Assembly (NCBI GenBank): GCA_949031345.1 | Contig: CARNVA010000002.1 | Coordinates: 56,722-120,721 of the forward strand | Length of the DNA stretch: 64,000 nucleotides | From: an uncultured Eubacteriales bacterium | Lineage (GTDB): Bacteria > Bacillota > Clostridia > Christensenellales > UBA1242 | Direction: 5' to 3' | Shown: in pieces, positions 38,567 to 46,742 of the stretch | Position numbering within the stretch: position 1 is the first letter of the stretch | Layout of the letters: every line of letters begins with the position of its first letter | Program-made: the position numbers and the translations under genes | Notes under the pieces: generated by a model | Seen by the model: only the letters and a program-made list of their open reading frames with translations | Database searches by the model: none | What the model was told of the DNA's origin: nothing

Positions 38567-38923
38567 CTAATTTTTTGTTTTTGATTTGAATATCAATGCA
38601 AAAATAAATGCAAATATTACAGCAGCTGCAATACCTCCTGCCGTAGCTTCAAGACCTCCAGTAAATGCACCAATCAGTCCTTTTGCTTTAACAGCGCCTA
38701 TCGCCCCCTTTGCCAGCGAGGCACCAAAACCAATAATTGGTACATTTATACCTGCCCTTGCAAACACTGAAATAGGCTGAAAAATTCCAAAAGCTTCAAG
38801 CGCAACACCAATCAATACAAAAGTGACTAATATTCGAGCAGAGGTTATATTCGTATAAATAATAAGCATTTGACCAAGCATACAAATAAATCCGCCTATT
38901 AAAAACACCCATAAATAATACAT
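38567..38923 (-). CDS. spoVAE: Stage V sporulation protein AE (SpoVAE)
   Basis: SpoVAE is a membrane component of the SpoVA channel that moves Ca-dipicolinate into the forespore and out at germination. The 118-residue protein is almost wholly hydrophobic with about four membrane helices and the family sequence PIIGFGASLAKGAIGAVKAKGLIGAFTGG. It begins directly after spoVAD. Together with spoVAC and spoVAD it forms the minimal three-gene spoVA set typical of Clostridia. Confidence 0.93.
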   Translation of the reverse strand: MYYLWVFLIGGFICMLGQMLIIYTNITSARILVTFVLIGVALEAFGIFQPISVFARAGINVPIIGFGASLAKGAIGAVKAKGLIGAFTGGLEATAGGIAAAVIFAFIFALIFKSKTKN

Positions 38924-40213
38924 TTATTCATCCCCCTCCACTTTATTTTTGCCAAGCTTAGAATTTCTCTTTTTAGGCACAACATTCGCCTTTAATTGTG
39001 CGTTATCATCATCTTCATTCTCAGCCAAAATGTCAGCTTTTATTTTATTTGATTTTGACTTATTATAAACTTCATTTCCTTCTGAATATGTCAAATTTGC
39101 CGCAAATGCATCAGCTTTATTTTCCACTTCATCATCTTCTTTTGCTTCATTATTTTTATTTTGTTGACCGCCAAAAACTTTTACACTTTTATATTTTTTT
39201 GGCTTTTCTTCGTTTATATCATTCTCAATTACTATAGCATGACAAACGCCAGGAATTGTCTCTCCTTGCTGAGCTGCAGTTGTTGACATTAAAGCACCCG
39301 TTGGCATGAATAATACCTTTCTAAGTTCCCCTTTTCTGAGTTTGCTTATTATAAATGAATTTAACACAGTTGCACTGCAACCACACCCGCTTCCACCAGA
39401 CAGTGTATTCTGATTTCTCGTAAAATACATTTGACCACAATCATTATAATTAAGTCCAAGTTTTATGCCGTTATGCTCCATAAGGTCAATTAAGATTTCA
39501 CTACCAAGCTTTCCGAGATCGCCTGTAACAATCAAATCATAATCATCAGGAGTTGTTCCCGCATCTCTAAAGTGAGCAAGCATAGTATTCATAGCCGATG
39601 GAGCCATTGCCGCCCCCATATCATTAACATCATTGACGCCATAATCAATTACCTTCCCAAAGGTAGCCATAGAAATTCTAGGTCCTTTTCCTGTCGATGA
39701 TAAAACAGTCGCACCCGCACCCGTAACTGTCCATTGCGATGTTGGAGGACGCTGATTTCCAAGCTCCAGTGGAAATCTAAATTGACGCTCCGCTGTTGAA
39801 AAGTGCGAGCCCGTGGTACAAACAATCTTTTGAAAATGTCCAGAATCTATAAAAGAAGCACCTATAGCCAAGCTTTCAGCCATCGTAGAACAAGCTCCAA
39901 ACAAACCCAAAAATGAAACATCAAAGTTTCTTGCGGCATAAGAAGATGAAATAATTTGATTTAAAAGGTCACCAGACAAAATCAGTTGAATATCTTTTGG
40001 TTTAAGCTTTGCATCTTCAATTGCGCCTACAATTGCACTTTCAAGCATCTTTTTTTCAGCTTTTTCGTATGAATCTTCACCAAAAGAATCATCTTTCATA
40101 ACATAATTAAAGTAAGGACCAAAATTCCCTTTACCTTCTTTTGGTCCCACAATAGAATAACTGCCAATAATAACAGGTTTCTTTTTAAATACAACCGTTT
40201 GACTTTTTCCCAT
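38924..40213 (-). CDS. spoVAD: Stage V sporulation protein AD with a charged C-terminal extension
   Basis: SpoVAD is the soluble thiolase-fold subunit of the SpoVA channel and binds dipicolinic acid. The first 332 or so residues match the family (LGLFGACSTMAESLAIGA, TGAGATVLSS, YDLIVTGDLGKLGSEIL, SGGSGCGCSA). The family normally ends near here (about 338 residues), but this protein continues for roughly 97 residues of charged, low-complexity sequence rich in N, K, E and D (from INEEKPKKYK to the end). The frame is open with no gap, so the tail looks genuine. It follows spoVAC by 19 bases. Confidence 0.94.
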   Translation of the reverse strand: MGKSQTVVFKKKPVIIGSYSIVGPKEGKGNFGPYFNYVMKDDSFGEDSYEKAEKKMLESAIVGAIEDAKLKPKDIQLILSGDLLNQIISSSYAARNFDVSFLGLFGACSTMAESLAIGASFIDSGHFQKIVCTTGSHFSTAERQFRFPLELGNQRPPTSQWTVTGAGATVLSSTGKGPRISMATFGKVIDYGVNDVNDMGAAMAPSAMNTMLAHFRDAGTTPDDYDLIVTGDLGKLGSEILIDLMEHNGIKLGLNYNDCGQMYFTRNQNTLSGGSGCGCSATVLNSFIISKLRKGELRKVLFMPTGALMSTTAAQQGETIPGVCHAIVIENDINEEKPKKYKSVKVFGGQQNKNNEAKEDDEVENKADAFAANLTYSEGNEVYNKSKSNKIKADILAENEDDDNAQLKANVVPKKRNSKLGKNKVEGDE

Positions 40214-40232
40214 ATCATCCTCACTCTAAATT

Positions 40233-40679
40233 CTATATAAACAAATAGATTAAGCCAACCAATATACTTGACACAACCCCAACAACAATTACAGGACCAG
40301 CAATGGTAAACATCTTCACGCAGATTCCATATATAATTCCTTCATGCTTAAATTCAAGAGCTGGCGAAGTAATCGAGTTTGAAAAACCAGTGATCGGCAC
40401 AATCGAGCCTCCACCTGCAAATTTGCCAATCTTGTCATAAACACCAATTCCAGTCAAAAATGATGCAATAAAAATAAGCACGATAAGCGTGTATGCCCAT
40501 GCCGTTTGTTCTGCCATATTTGGAAACCATAACAAAATTAAATCGTTTATCCCTTGACCTATACAGCAAATTATTCCACCAACTAAAAAAGAATTGAATA
40601 GGCTTGGCCAAGCCCTAGTTTTTGGTATTTTAGCTTTTACATATTTATTATAAGCTTCATTTCGTTTCTTATCATCCAT
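40233..40679 (-). CDS. spoVAC: Stage V sporulation protein AC (SpoVAC)
   Basis: SpoVAC is the mechanosensitive-type membrane subunit of the SpoVA dipicolinate channel. The 148-residue protein has several membrane helices and the family core (WPSLFNSFLVGGIICCIGQ, FAGGGSIVPITGFSNSITSPALEFKHEG). The ATG at 40679 has AGGAGA and is preferred to an upstream start. It heads the spoVAC-D-E set; a forespore (SigG) promoter is expected in 40680-40800 but no clear match was found by eye. Confidence 0.94.
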   Translation of the reverse strand: MDDKKRNEAYNKYVKAKIPKTRAWPSLFNSFLVGGIICCIGQGINDLILLWFPNMAEQTAWAYTLIVLIFIASFLTGIGVYDKIGKFAGGGSIVPITGFSNSITSPALEFKHEGIIYGICVKMFTIAGPVIVVGVVSSILVGLIYLFI

Positions 40680-40809
40680 AATACTCTCCTGCAATATTAT
40701 TGACAAGAAATTTATTTGATAAACCTTTTATGAATAAAAATATCAACTTTTCACACACTAAATTTGATATTTTAGTTTATACTTAAATGATTTTATATAT
40801 GGAGGTTTT

Positions 40810-42114
40810 ATGAAAAAACTGGCAATCGCATTTTTGTTGTTATTATCTTCAATTACAATGGTTGGCTGCTCAAATAAAAGCACAAAAGCACTCTCTGCTT
40901 TTGACAACCAGCTCGATTATGTGGAAGAAATTGTTGGCTCAACAAATTCAAGTGAGGTTTCAGAGGTAAGTCCTTCAGTCATATATTCAAGCCCAATGTC
41001 AAAACATGACATTCAAAACAATCAAGCTGTCGCTTACAACAATCTTACACGCGAAGAAGAAATAAGAGCTCAAGTATTGGCTTTGAATGCATATCTTAAA
41101 TCTTTTTCATGTGATAAGCTTAAGCTCAATAAATCACAGTCTCAAGCTTTAAATACCCTTTCAAACAATATAAAAAAATACACTTCACAACTTAAAAATA
41201 CGAAAAGTGAAGTTAAATCACAAGTAACAAACATTAAAAAAGGTCTAAAAAATAATAAAACATCTACAGAAGCAATTAAATCTTCCTACACCACACTAAA
41301 CAACAGCATGAATGAACGCTATGTCTGCCTTTGCAATATTTTCAACAATCTAGAGCAAGCGTACATTATAGTCTATAAGGACTGCGAGAACATTAAATCA
41401 CAGCCATCAAATCAAACACAAATAGAAAAAGACAGCTCTCAAACTGATGAAAATAACACAAACAAAGCTCAAGACAACAAAAACACAGCGAAAGAAAACA
41501 AAACTTTCAAGAAAAATATTGACAGTTATAATTTTGATAGACCTATAAAAGAAAATAAGCAAAACAATCAATATAACAATTATTATCAATATCCTTCACA
41601 AAACAGAATGCCTTACAACATGCAAAATCCACCTTACGGTCATACAAGTTACCCTGCACCATATTATCCAAATGGATATGGTTATTCACCATATAACATG
41701 TACGGTTATGGAAATAACTATTTCAATGGCATATATGGTTATAATGGCTTATATAACAACCAATTTAACCCATCATCACGAAACACCGACACTTTCTATT
41801 CTTTAAATAGAAATATTGACACTTACAGATTTAATCCCAACATAACCGCTGGGAATATGCAAAACAATGCTCCTTTTATTAACAACCAATTAAATCAAAA
41901 TTCTTCTGCTATTCAAAATGCAGAAACTAAAACAGAGACAACACAGACAGAACAAAGTCAAGATGAATCAAACACAATACCTATTATAAAAAATGACTGC
42001 ACAAACAACTGCCTTAACTTAATTCAAGACAGCGAAAATGATACCTTAACAAAAGACAATTTTATAAATAAAAAATTAAATCAAAAAGCAGAATGTGATA
42101 AAGAAATTTGTTGA
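40810..42114 (+). CDS. Asn/Tyr-rich lipoprotein of unknown function, divergent from spoVA
   Basis: The 434-residue protein is not recognised. A lipoprotein signal peptide ends in MVGC (cysteine about 20). Residues about 70-200 form a helical, K/N/S-rich domain with the cysteines FSCDKL and CLCNIF. The rest is low complexity: an N/K/E/Q-rich linker, then a Y/N/G/P-rich stretch (about 260-330; e.g. PNGYGYSPYNMYGYG, YFNGIYGYNGLYNN), an imperfect repeat (NIDSYNFDRP and NIDTYRFNPN), and a Q/T/N tail with late cysteines. Divergent placement 130 bases from spoVAC suggests, but does not show, a spore-envelope role. The ATG has GGAGG. Confidence 0.7.
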   Translation: MKKLAIAFLLLLSSITMVGCSNKSTKALSAFDNQLDYVEEIVGSTNSSEVSEVSPSVIYSSPMSKHDIQNNQAVAYNNLTREEEIRAQVLALNAYLKSFSCDKLKLNKSQSQALNTLSNNIKKYTSQLKNTKSEVKSQVTNIKKGLKNNKTSTEAIKSSYTTLNNSMNERYVCLCNIFNNLEQAYIIVYKDCENIKSQPSNQTQIEKDSSQTDENNTNKAQDNKNTAKENKTFKKNIDSYNFDRPIKENKQNNQYNNYYQYPSQNRMPYNMQNPPYGHTSYPAPYYPNGYGYSPYNMYGYGNNYFNGIYGYNGLYNNQFNPSSRNTDTFYSLNRNIDTYRFNPNITAGNMQNNAPFINNQLNQNSSAIQNAETKTETTQTEQSQDESNTIPIIKNDCTNNCLNLIQDSENDTLTKDNFINKKLNQKAECDKEIC

Positions 42115-42131
42115 TAAATTGAAAATAAAAA

Positions 42132-42157
42132 AATCCTATTAAACAATAGGATTTTTT
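42132..42157. terminator. Bidirectional terminator after the lipoprotein gene
   Basis: AATCCTATT / AATAGGATT nine-pair stem with an AAAC loop, T run on the plus side and A run on the other, so it also ends the convergent sialyltransferase-like gene. Confidence 0.85.
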
Positions 42158-42161
42158 ATTA

Positions 42162-43274
42162 TTATTTTACCTCTTGATAGTTGTTGCTTTCATCGAGTTT
42201 GTAATATGTGATGTTATTTCTGTTTGCATTATAAATTGCAATATCATAGTTTGTTGTATCTGCAAATTCAAGCAAGAAACTATTGCTCAAATTGGTCAAG
42301 TTGCCAATTTTTGAAGGTGCAACTGAAATAAATATGTCAATTTTTGATTTGTATGTTTCATTGCAATCTGTCATATTTATTCCGAAAACCGCACAAGATT
42401 TTTCCGGAGTCAAGAAATCAAAAGTTGAAGAGGTATAACCTGAACAAAATGCTTCTGGGTTAAAGAAGAATATAAACTCAGCTGGTATTGTTGAATCAAC
42501 ATCAATAAGGCCAAGACTCTTCAAATGTTCAAGTTTTCCATTCACTGAATTTGTTGGATTTCTTGGATGACCTTTGTAATAATAAACATATTCGTCACCA
42601 TAATAAGCAATTACAGATTTTACATATTCATCAAAGTTTGTAGCAATTTCTGTTTCAGTCCAAGTGCCTAAAATAACCATTACCTTTTTATTTTCAGTCA
42701 CAGCTTTTTCAAACATACCCTCACTGAAATTATAAAGTTTTTTAAGTTTATCAATACTCAAATATTGGTTTTCGCTTTGATCATTTTGAATTGCAGACAG
42801 CAATTTGCCTAAATCTTTAACCTTTATTTTTGAATTATTTTCAACTTTACTGTAAAAGTCTGGGTTATTTGGAGCTAAAGTGCCACTTATTCTGGTAAGC
42901 CACCATTCTATATTTTCTTCTTCAGATGCGATTACATAAGAATAATCTTGAAGGTCATACGCGTTAATAACGCCAGTTGTATATCTTCCATAATATCTAG
43001 ATTTTGCAACATCTTTTTTGAGTTGAGTCCATTTGCCTACCATTTTATCATACTCGGCATCTGCATTTTCATTATTAAAGTGATTATTGAAAAATAAAAA
43101 TGAAGCTGACCCGTCAGATAACAAAACTACATGGTAGTTTTCTGAAGGTATTCCATTTGCAATAGTAGCTTGTACATATGCATAATTGAAAAAGTCACTG
43201 TAATATAAATTAAACTTTGATTGATTGTTTACCTCATACAATTCTTTAACATAATTTGCTGTATCAGTAAACAT
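42162..43274 (-). CDS. GT80-like sialyltransferase, C-terminal part of a frameshifted gene
   Basis: The 370 residues resemble bacterial GT80 sialyltransferases (Pasteurella PmST1 type), which move sialic acid from CMP-sialic acid. Seen here: LLSDGSASF (matching the YDDGS segment with the catalytic Asp), ILGTWTETE, YYYKGHPRNPTN (family YFKGHPRG, catalytic His) and SSTFDFLTPEK (family SSLYFSLPKEK, phosphate-binding serines). The reading frame extends upstream of the first ATG as LESEYQKMFTDT and joins the preceding frame if one T is added to the TTTT at 43297-43294. It has no ribosome site of its own. See the 43292-43855 entry for the other half. Confidence 0.72.
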   Translation of the reverse strand: MFTDTANYVKELYEVNNQSKFNLYYSDFFNYAYVQATIANGIPSENYHVVLLSDGSASFLFFNNHFNNENADAEYDKMVGKWTQLKKDVAKSRYYGRYTTGVINAYDLQDYSYVIASEEENIEWWLTRISGTLAPNNPDFYSKVENNSKIKVKDLGKLLSAIQNDQSENQYLSIDKLKKLYNFSEGMFEKAVTENKKVMVILGTWTETEIATNFDEYVKSVIAYYGDEYVYYYKGHPRNPTNSVNGKLEHLKSLGLIDVDSTIPAEFIFFFNPEAFCSGYTSSTFDFLTPEKSCAVFGINMTDCNETYKSKIDIFISVAPSKIGNLTNLSNSFLLEFADTTNYDIAIYNANRNNITYYKLDESNNYQEVK

Positions 43275-43291
43275 CTTCTGATATTCACTTT

Positions 43292-43855
43292 CTAAAAGTT
43301 ACCAGTAGATGCAATTGGCATAGGATATACATTTTCGGTAAGTTCATTCCAATCCCATGCTCCGCTTCTTTGAAGCCATACAAATGTTGGTATTCTTCCA
43401 TTATCTGTTATCTCTGGCAATGACAAACTGAAAAGCGATACAGACATTGTTCCTGTAATTGGTGCAATGTTATATTCATCAGCAAACAAATTTACTCTCT
43501 TTGTCTCTGAAGTTTTATATATTCCCTTTTTGATTTCAACCTCAACCGTCATTTTTCCATAGTATGCATCAACATTTGCATTGCCCTTAGCAATGTCATA
43601 ATATTTTGTTGTGGTTTTTTGACTTACTAAATCTCCGCCATGATAAACTGAAATAGTAATTTTATCAACTGGCTTTGAAGTATCCCATTCAACATTTATT
43701 TGCTGGGTTTGTCCAACTTGGCTTGCATTTATTTTTAAATCAACTTTTAAAGCTACGCAATATACTATAGGAAATATAATTACAAAAGCAAGAATGATTG
43801 CACAAACAACTAAAGTCGGCACCCATATCTTTTTTGGTAAATTAAAAAATTTCAT
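43292..43855 (-). CDS. Membrane anchor and beta domain, N-terminal part of the frameshifted GT80-like gene
   Basis: The 187 residues have a short cytosolic start, one membrane helix (about 12-36), an Ig-like beta domain (INVEWDTSKPVDKITISVYHGG, about 49-70) and then a segment that opens a GT80 domain (GTMSVSLFSLSLPEITDNGRIPTFVWLQRSG). It stops at TAG (43294-43292), right after a run of four T. Adding one T restores a single frame of about 565 residues with the GT80-like part downstream. The ATG has GGAGGAG. The whole would be a membrane-anchored sialyltransferase-like enzyme acting on either side depending on topology; the frameshift is either a real mutation, phase variation or an assembly error. 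Confidence 0.7.
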   Translation of the reverse strand: MKFFNLPKKIWVPTLVVCAIILAFVIIFPIVYCVALKVDLKINASQVGQTQQINVEWDTSKPVDKITISVYHGGDLVSQKTTTKYYDIAKGNANVDAYYGKMTVEVEIKKGIYKTSETKRVNLFADEYNIAPITGTMSVSLFSLSLPEITDNGRIPTFVWLQRSGAWDWNELTENVYPMPIASTGNF

Positions 43856-43981
43856 ACTCCTCCCTCACAAATTTTATTATACTTTAATACCAATTAAAGT
43901 CAAGTAATTTGTAAAAAAATATGGAATTTTGTAAAAAAAAATAATTTTTATTGTTAAACTAAATTTAAACGAGCTAACAAT

Positions 43982-44707
43982 TTATAAAGTAAGCTTGTTT
44001 CTTAAATTATTTAAAATTTTATTTTCTAGTCTTGAGACTTGCACCTGCGAAATATTCAATTCTTTTGCAATTTCACTTTGAGTTTTATCAAAGTAATATC
44101 TAAGCAAAATAATCTTACGATCCCTATAATCAAGATGTTTGACAAGCTCAGTAAGTGCAATATTGTCAATCATTTTACTATTTTCATCTTCCTGCGCTTC
44201 TATTCTGTCAATAAGTGCCAAAGACTCAGATTCATCCTCGATTGGCGTATACAAAGAAAGCGGCATTTTCGCTGAATCCATTGCAAGAACGATTTCCTGC
44301 TGATCAACTTCAAAATGTATAGCAAGCTCTTCAATTGTAGGCACTCTCTCATTCTTTTGAGTAAATTCTTCCACATATCTATTTATTTGCAAATTCAAAG
44401 ATTTCAACGCTCTTGACACCTTAATTGAGCCGTCATCGCGCATAAATCTCTTAATTTCTCCAATCACCATAGGTACAACATAGGTTGAAAATTTTACTCC
44501 AAAATCAGCATTGAAATTTTTAATAGCTTTCAAAAATCCCATGCAACCAATTTGAAATAAATCGTCATACTCAACACCTTTATCTCTAAAGCGTTTTATT
44601 ACACTCTTAATGAGCGGTGAATTTTCCTCTATCAGCACCGATTTCGCTTCTTGGTCACCCTGTTGAGCTTTTTCGACCAATTGCAATATTATGGTGTTAT
44701 CCAGCAC
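43982..44707 (-). CDS. sigF: Forespore RNA polymerase sigma-F factor
   Basis: SigF is the first compartment-specific sigma factor of the forespore. The 241-residue protein has region 2 (DLFQIGCMGFLKAIKNFNAD, VKFSTYVVPMVIGEIKRFMRD), region 3 and region 4 (ILLRYYFDKTQSEIAKELNISQVQVSRLE). Assignment to SigF rather than SigG rests on its place after spoIIAA-spoIIAB. The start is taken as GTG at 44707, with AGGTGG upstream, overlapping spoIIAB by 11 bases. SpoIIAB holds SigF inactive until SpoIIAA is dephosphorylated. Confidence 0.94.
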   Translation of the reverse strand: MLDNTIILQLVEKAQQGDQEAKSVLIEENSPLIKSVIKRFRDKGVEYDDLFQIGCMGFLKAIKNFNADFGVKFSTYVVPMVIGEIKRFMRDDGSIKVSRALKSLNLQINRYVEEFTQKNERVPTIEELAIHFEVDQQEIVLAMDSAKMPLSLYTPIEDESESLALIDRIEAQEDENSKMIDNIALTELVKHLDYRDRKIILLRYYFDKTQSEIAKELNISQVQVSRLENKILNNLRNKLTL

Positions 44708-45149
44708 TACCCACCTGCAAAACACTGTTGCTTATCTGCTTATACATAGTCACAGTTGTTCCACCAAACTCATTTTTTTCAACTTCCACACCATCCATAA
44801 AACTTTCCATAACAGTAAAACCCATTCCGCTTCTTTCTTCATCAGGCTTAGTCGTATAAAAAGGCTCTTTGGCTTTTTGAATATCTTTTATTCCAACACC
44901 TGCGTCTTTGATTATAATCTTAACACTGTCTCCTTCAATTTCACATCGCATAGAAATCTCGCCTTCGCCATCTGGATAGGCATGAACAACACAATTTGTC
45001 ACAGCTTCTGATACTGATGTCTTAATATCGTCAAGTTCGTCAATAGATGGATTTAATTGCACACAAAATCCTGCAACGCATATTCTTGCAAAGCCCTCAT
45101 TTATAGATAAAGCCTTGAATTTTACTTCCATAAAGTTTGATTTTGCCAT
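44697..45149 (-). CDS. spoIIAB: Anti-sigma-F factor and SpoIIAA kinase SpoIIAB
   Basis: SpoIIAB binds SigF and phosphorylates SpoIIAA. The 150-residue GHKL-type kinase has the N box (DDIKTSVSEAVTNCVVHAYP), the G1 box (IIIKDAGVGIKDI) and the G2 box (ERSGMGFTVMESFMDGV). The ATG at 45149 has AGGAGAGG; an upstream in-frame start would overlap spoIIAA and lacks a site. It lies ten bases after spoIIAA. Confidence 0.95.
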   Translation of the reverse strand: MAKSNFMEVKFKALSINEGFARICVAGFCVQLNPSIDELDDIKTSVSEAVTNCVVHAYPDGEGEISMRCEIEGDSVKIIIKDAGVGIKDIQKAKEPFYTTKPDEERSGMGFTVMESFMDGVEVEKNEFGGTTVTMYKQISNSVLQVGSAG

Positions 45150-45159
45150 AACCTCTCCT

Positions 45160-45468
45160 TTAAACAATTTTAGGCATGATTTCATACAGCCCTGTCATTT
45201 TAAATATTTTCTCCGCCTGCTTAGATGGATTGCATATAAAAATTGGAATATTTCTATTTTTCATCTTCTTATATCTGCCTATAAGCACCCCTATTCCAGT
45301 GCTATCCATAAATTGAAGCTCTGATAAATCAATGATAATTTGATTAAAATCTCCTCCTGCAAATATGTCATCAAGCGTAATCCTTGTATGACTTGCAGAA
45401 TGCTCGTCAAGTTCACCACAAAGCACAACATATAAAGTACCTTTATAAACTCTGCTTTTTATATGCAT
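45160..45468 (-). CDS. spoIIAA: Anti-anti-sigma factor SpoIIAA
   Basis: SpoIIAA is a STAS-domain protein that, when unphosphorylated, displaces SigF from SpoIIAB. The 102-residue sequence has the phosphorylation site LQFMDSTGIGVLIGRYKK, with the target serine at about residue 57. The ATG has AAGGAGG. It heads the spoIIAA-spoIIAB-sigF operon; in Bacillus this is transcribed by SigH, but no clear SigH promoter was found by eye. Confidence 0.95.
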   Translation of the reverse strand: MHIKSRVYKGTLYVVLCGELDEHSASHTRITLDDIFAGGDFNQIIIDLSELQFMDSTGIGVLIGRYKKMKNRNIPIFICNPSKQAEKIFKMTGLYEIMPKIV

Positions 45469-45580
45469 CTCTTCCTCCTTAAAAATCTACTTCTTTCATC
45501 AAGGCTATCTTAACACAATAACACTTGCGAAATTTAGATATTTTATAGGAAAAATAGAAAATAAATAAGAAAAATCAATT

Positions 45581-46315
45581 TTAAAATCTGACAGCACCAC
45601 CAGAAACAGTTATCACCTCTCCCGTAATAAAAGAAGCTTCATCACTTGCCAAAAAGAATACAGTTGACGCAACATCTTCAGGCTGACCAATTCTTCTCAT
45701 AGGCGTTACACTCTCAAGTTGCTCTTTTTCAGTCTTTATATATTTTTCGGTCATCTTTGTTTCAATACAGCCTGGCGCAACACAATTCACCCTAACATTA
45801 AAATTACCGCACTCCTGAGATAAAGCTTTAGAAAGCGCGATAAGTCCTCCTTTTGCCGCTGAATAAACACTTTCACAAGCACCACCATAAATCCCATAAA
45901 TTGATGAAATAAAAATAATAGAGCCATGCTTTATTTTACTGAAATACTGAGCAGCCTCTTTAGCACAATAAATGCCACCTTTTAAATTAACATCAATAAT
46001 ATCGTCAATATCCTCTAGATTTTCGTCAAATAAAAGTTTTTCATCCAGAGATAAACCTGCACAATAAACAACGCAATCTAAATATTCAGTCTCATTCTTC
46101 AACCAAGCAAAAAGTTTCTCATAATCAGAATAGAATTTCACATTCAATTTGAAACTTTCAAATCTTGCACCAAGATTTTCACAGTTGAATTTTAAGTCTT
46201 CCACCTCACTATTATTATAACTTACAAAAACATCATAATTATTTTCGGCAAATTTTAAAGCGATTGCCCTGCCTATCCCACTCGACCCACCTACTATTAA
46301 AACACTTTTCCTCAT
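45581..46315 (-). CDS. Short-chain dehydrogenase/reductase (FabG-like)
   Basis: The 244-residue protein is a classical SDR with the NAD(P) motif GGSSGIG (about 9-15), NNAG-equivalent VYCAG, the catalytic Ser in FISSIYG (about 138), YSAAK (about 151-155) and PG motif VAPGCIETKM. It resembles 3-oxoacyl-ACP reductase FabG, but no fatty-acid genes are adjacent, so substrate is open. The ATG follows AAGGAGAG. Confidence 0.9.
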   Translation of the reverse strand: MRKSVLIVGGSSGIGRAIALKFAENNYDVFVSYNNSEVEDLKFNCENLGARFESFKLNVKFYSDYEKLFAWLKNETEYLDCVVYCAGLSLDEKLLFDENLEDIDDIIDVNLKGGIYCAKEAAQYFSKIKHGSIIFISSIYGIYGGACESVYSAAKGGLIALSKALSQECGNFNVRVNCVAPGCIETKMTEKYIKTEKEQLESVTPMRRIGQPEDVASTVFFLASDEASFITGEVITVSGGAVRF

Positions 46316-46338
46316 AAAAAGCTCTCCTTTTATATTTA

Positions 46339-46367
46339 AGTATAATTGATTTAACTTTCAAAAGCAA
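46339..46367 (-). promoter_or_regulatory. Possible promoter of the SDR gene
   Basis: Minus strand: -35 TTGCTT (46367-46362), 17-base spacer, -10 TATACT (46344-46339). The -35 is weak. Confidence 0.45.
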
Positions 46368-46534
46368 ACATTTATAATAAAACAGCTTTTATATTGCAAA
46401 ATATATCATTAAGCAATAAAATTTTCTTAAATTACAGTCTTTTAAATATATAAAAAACATAAAAAATCAGAATTTTACACCTGTTTAATGCTAAAAACAC
46501 AGAAAAATTTAAAAAAATAGAAAAAAAATGTATA

Positions 46535-46558
46535 TTTTTGTAAAATATTTTACAAAAA
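46535..46558. promoter_or_regulatory. Perfect 24-base palindrome, operator-like
   Basis: Half-sites TTTTTGTAAAAT and ATTTTACAAAAA meet without a spacer, giving a perfect dyad that ends three bases before the -35 of the predicted small-RNA promoter. It reads as a binding site for a dimeric regulator; no known consensus was matched with confidence. Confidence 0.6.
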
Positions 46559-46561
46559 TGC

Positions 46562-46590
46562 TTGCTATTTTTAAAATTATATATTATAAT
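46562..46590 (+). promoter_or_regulatory. Sigma-A promoter of the candidate small RNA
   Basis: -35 TTGCTA, 17-base spacer, -10 TATAAT (perfect). Predicted start near 46597. Confidence 0.7.
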
Positions 46591-46596
46591 ACAAAT

Positions 46597-46690
46597 AGTT
46601 GCTTATCAGCAACAAATCCTAAGACTGACAATGCAAAAAACTGCATTGTCTAAAAAAAGCAAGTTATAATCCTCTTGCTTTTTTTATTTT
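46597..46690 (+). ncRNA. Candidate small RNA, about 90 bases
   Basis: Between the divergent SDR promoter and the convergent small membrane gene, the sequence reads as a compact transcript. It has hairpin 1 GTTGCT / AGCAAC with a TATC loop (46598-46613), a single-stranded link, hairpin 2 GACAATGCA / TGCATTGTC (46627-46650), and a terminator AAAAAAAGCAAG / CTTGCTTTTTTT (46652-46685). AATCCT occurs in both the link and the terminator loop. No ORF with a ribosome site is present. The upstream promoter and palindrome support regulated expression. It matches no RNA family I recognise. Confidence 0.62.
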
Positions 46691-46742
46691 AATTATCAGT
46701 TATTTTAACAAAGCAATTTTGATAATGACTAGCAGTAATAAC

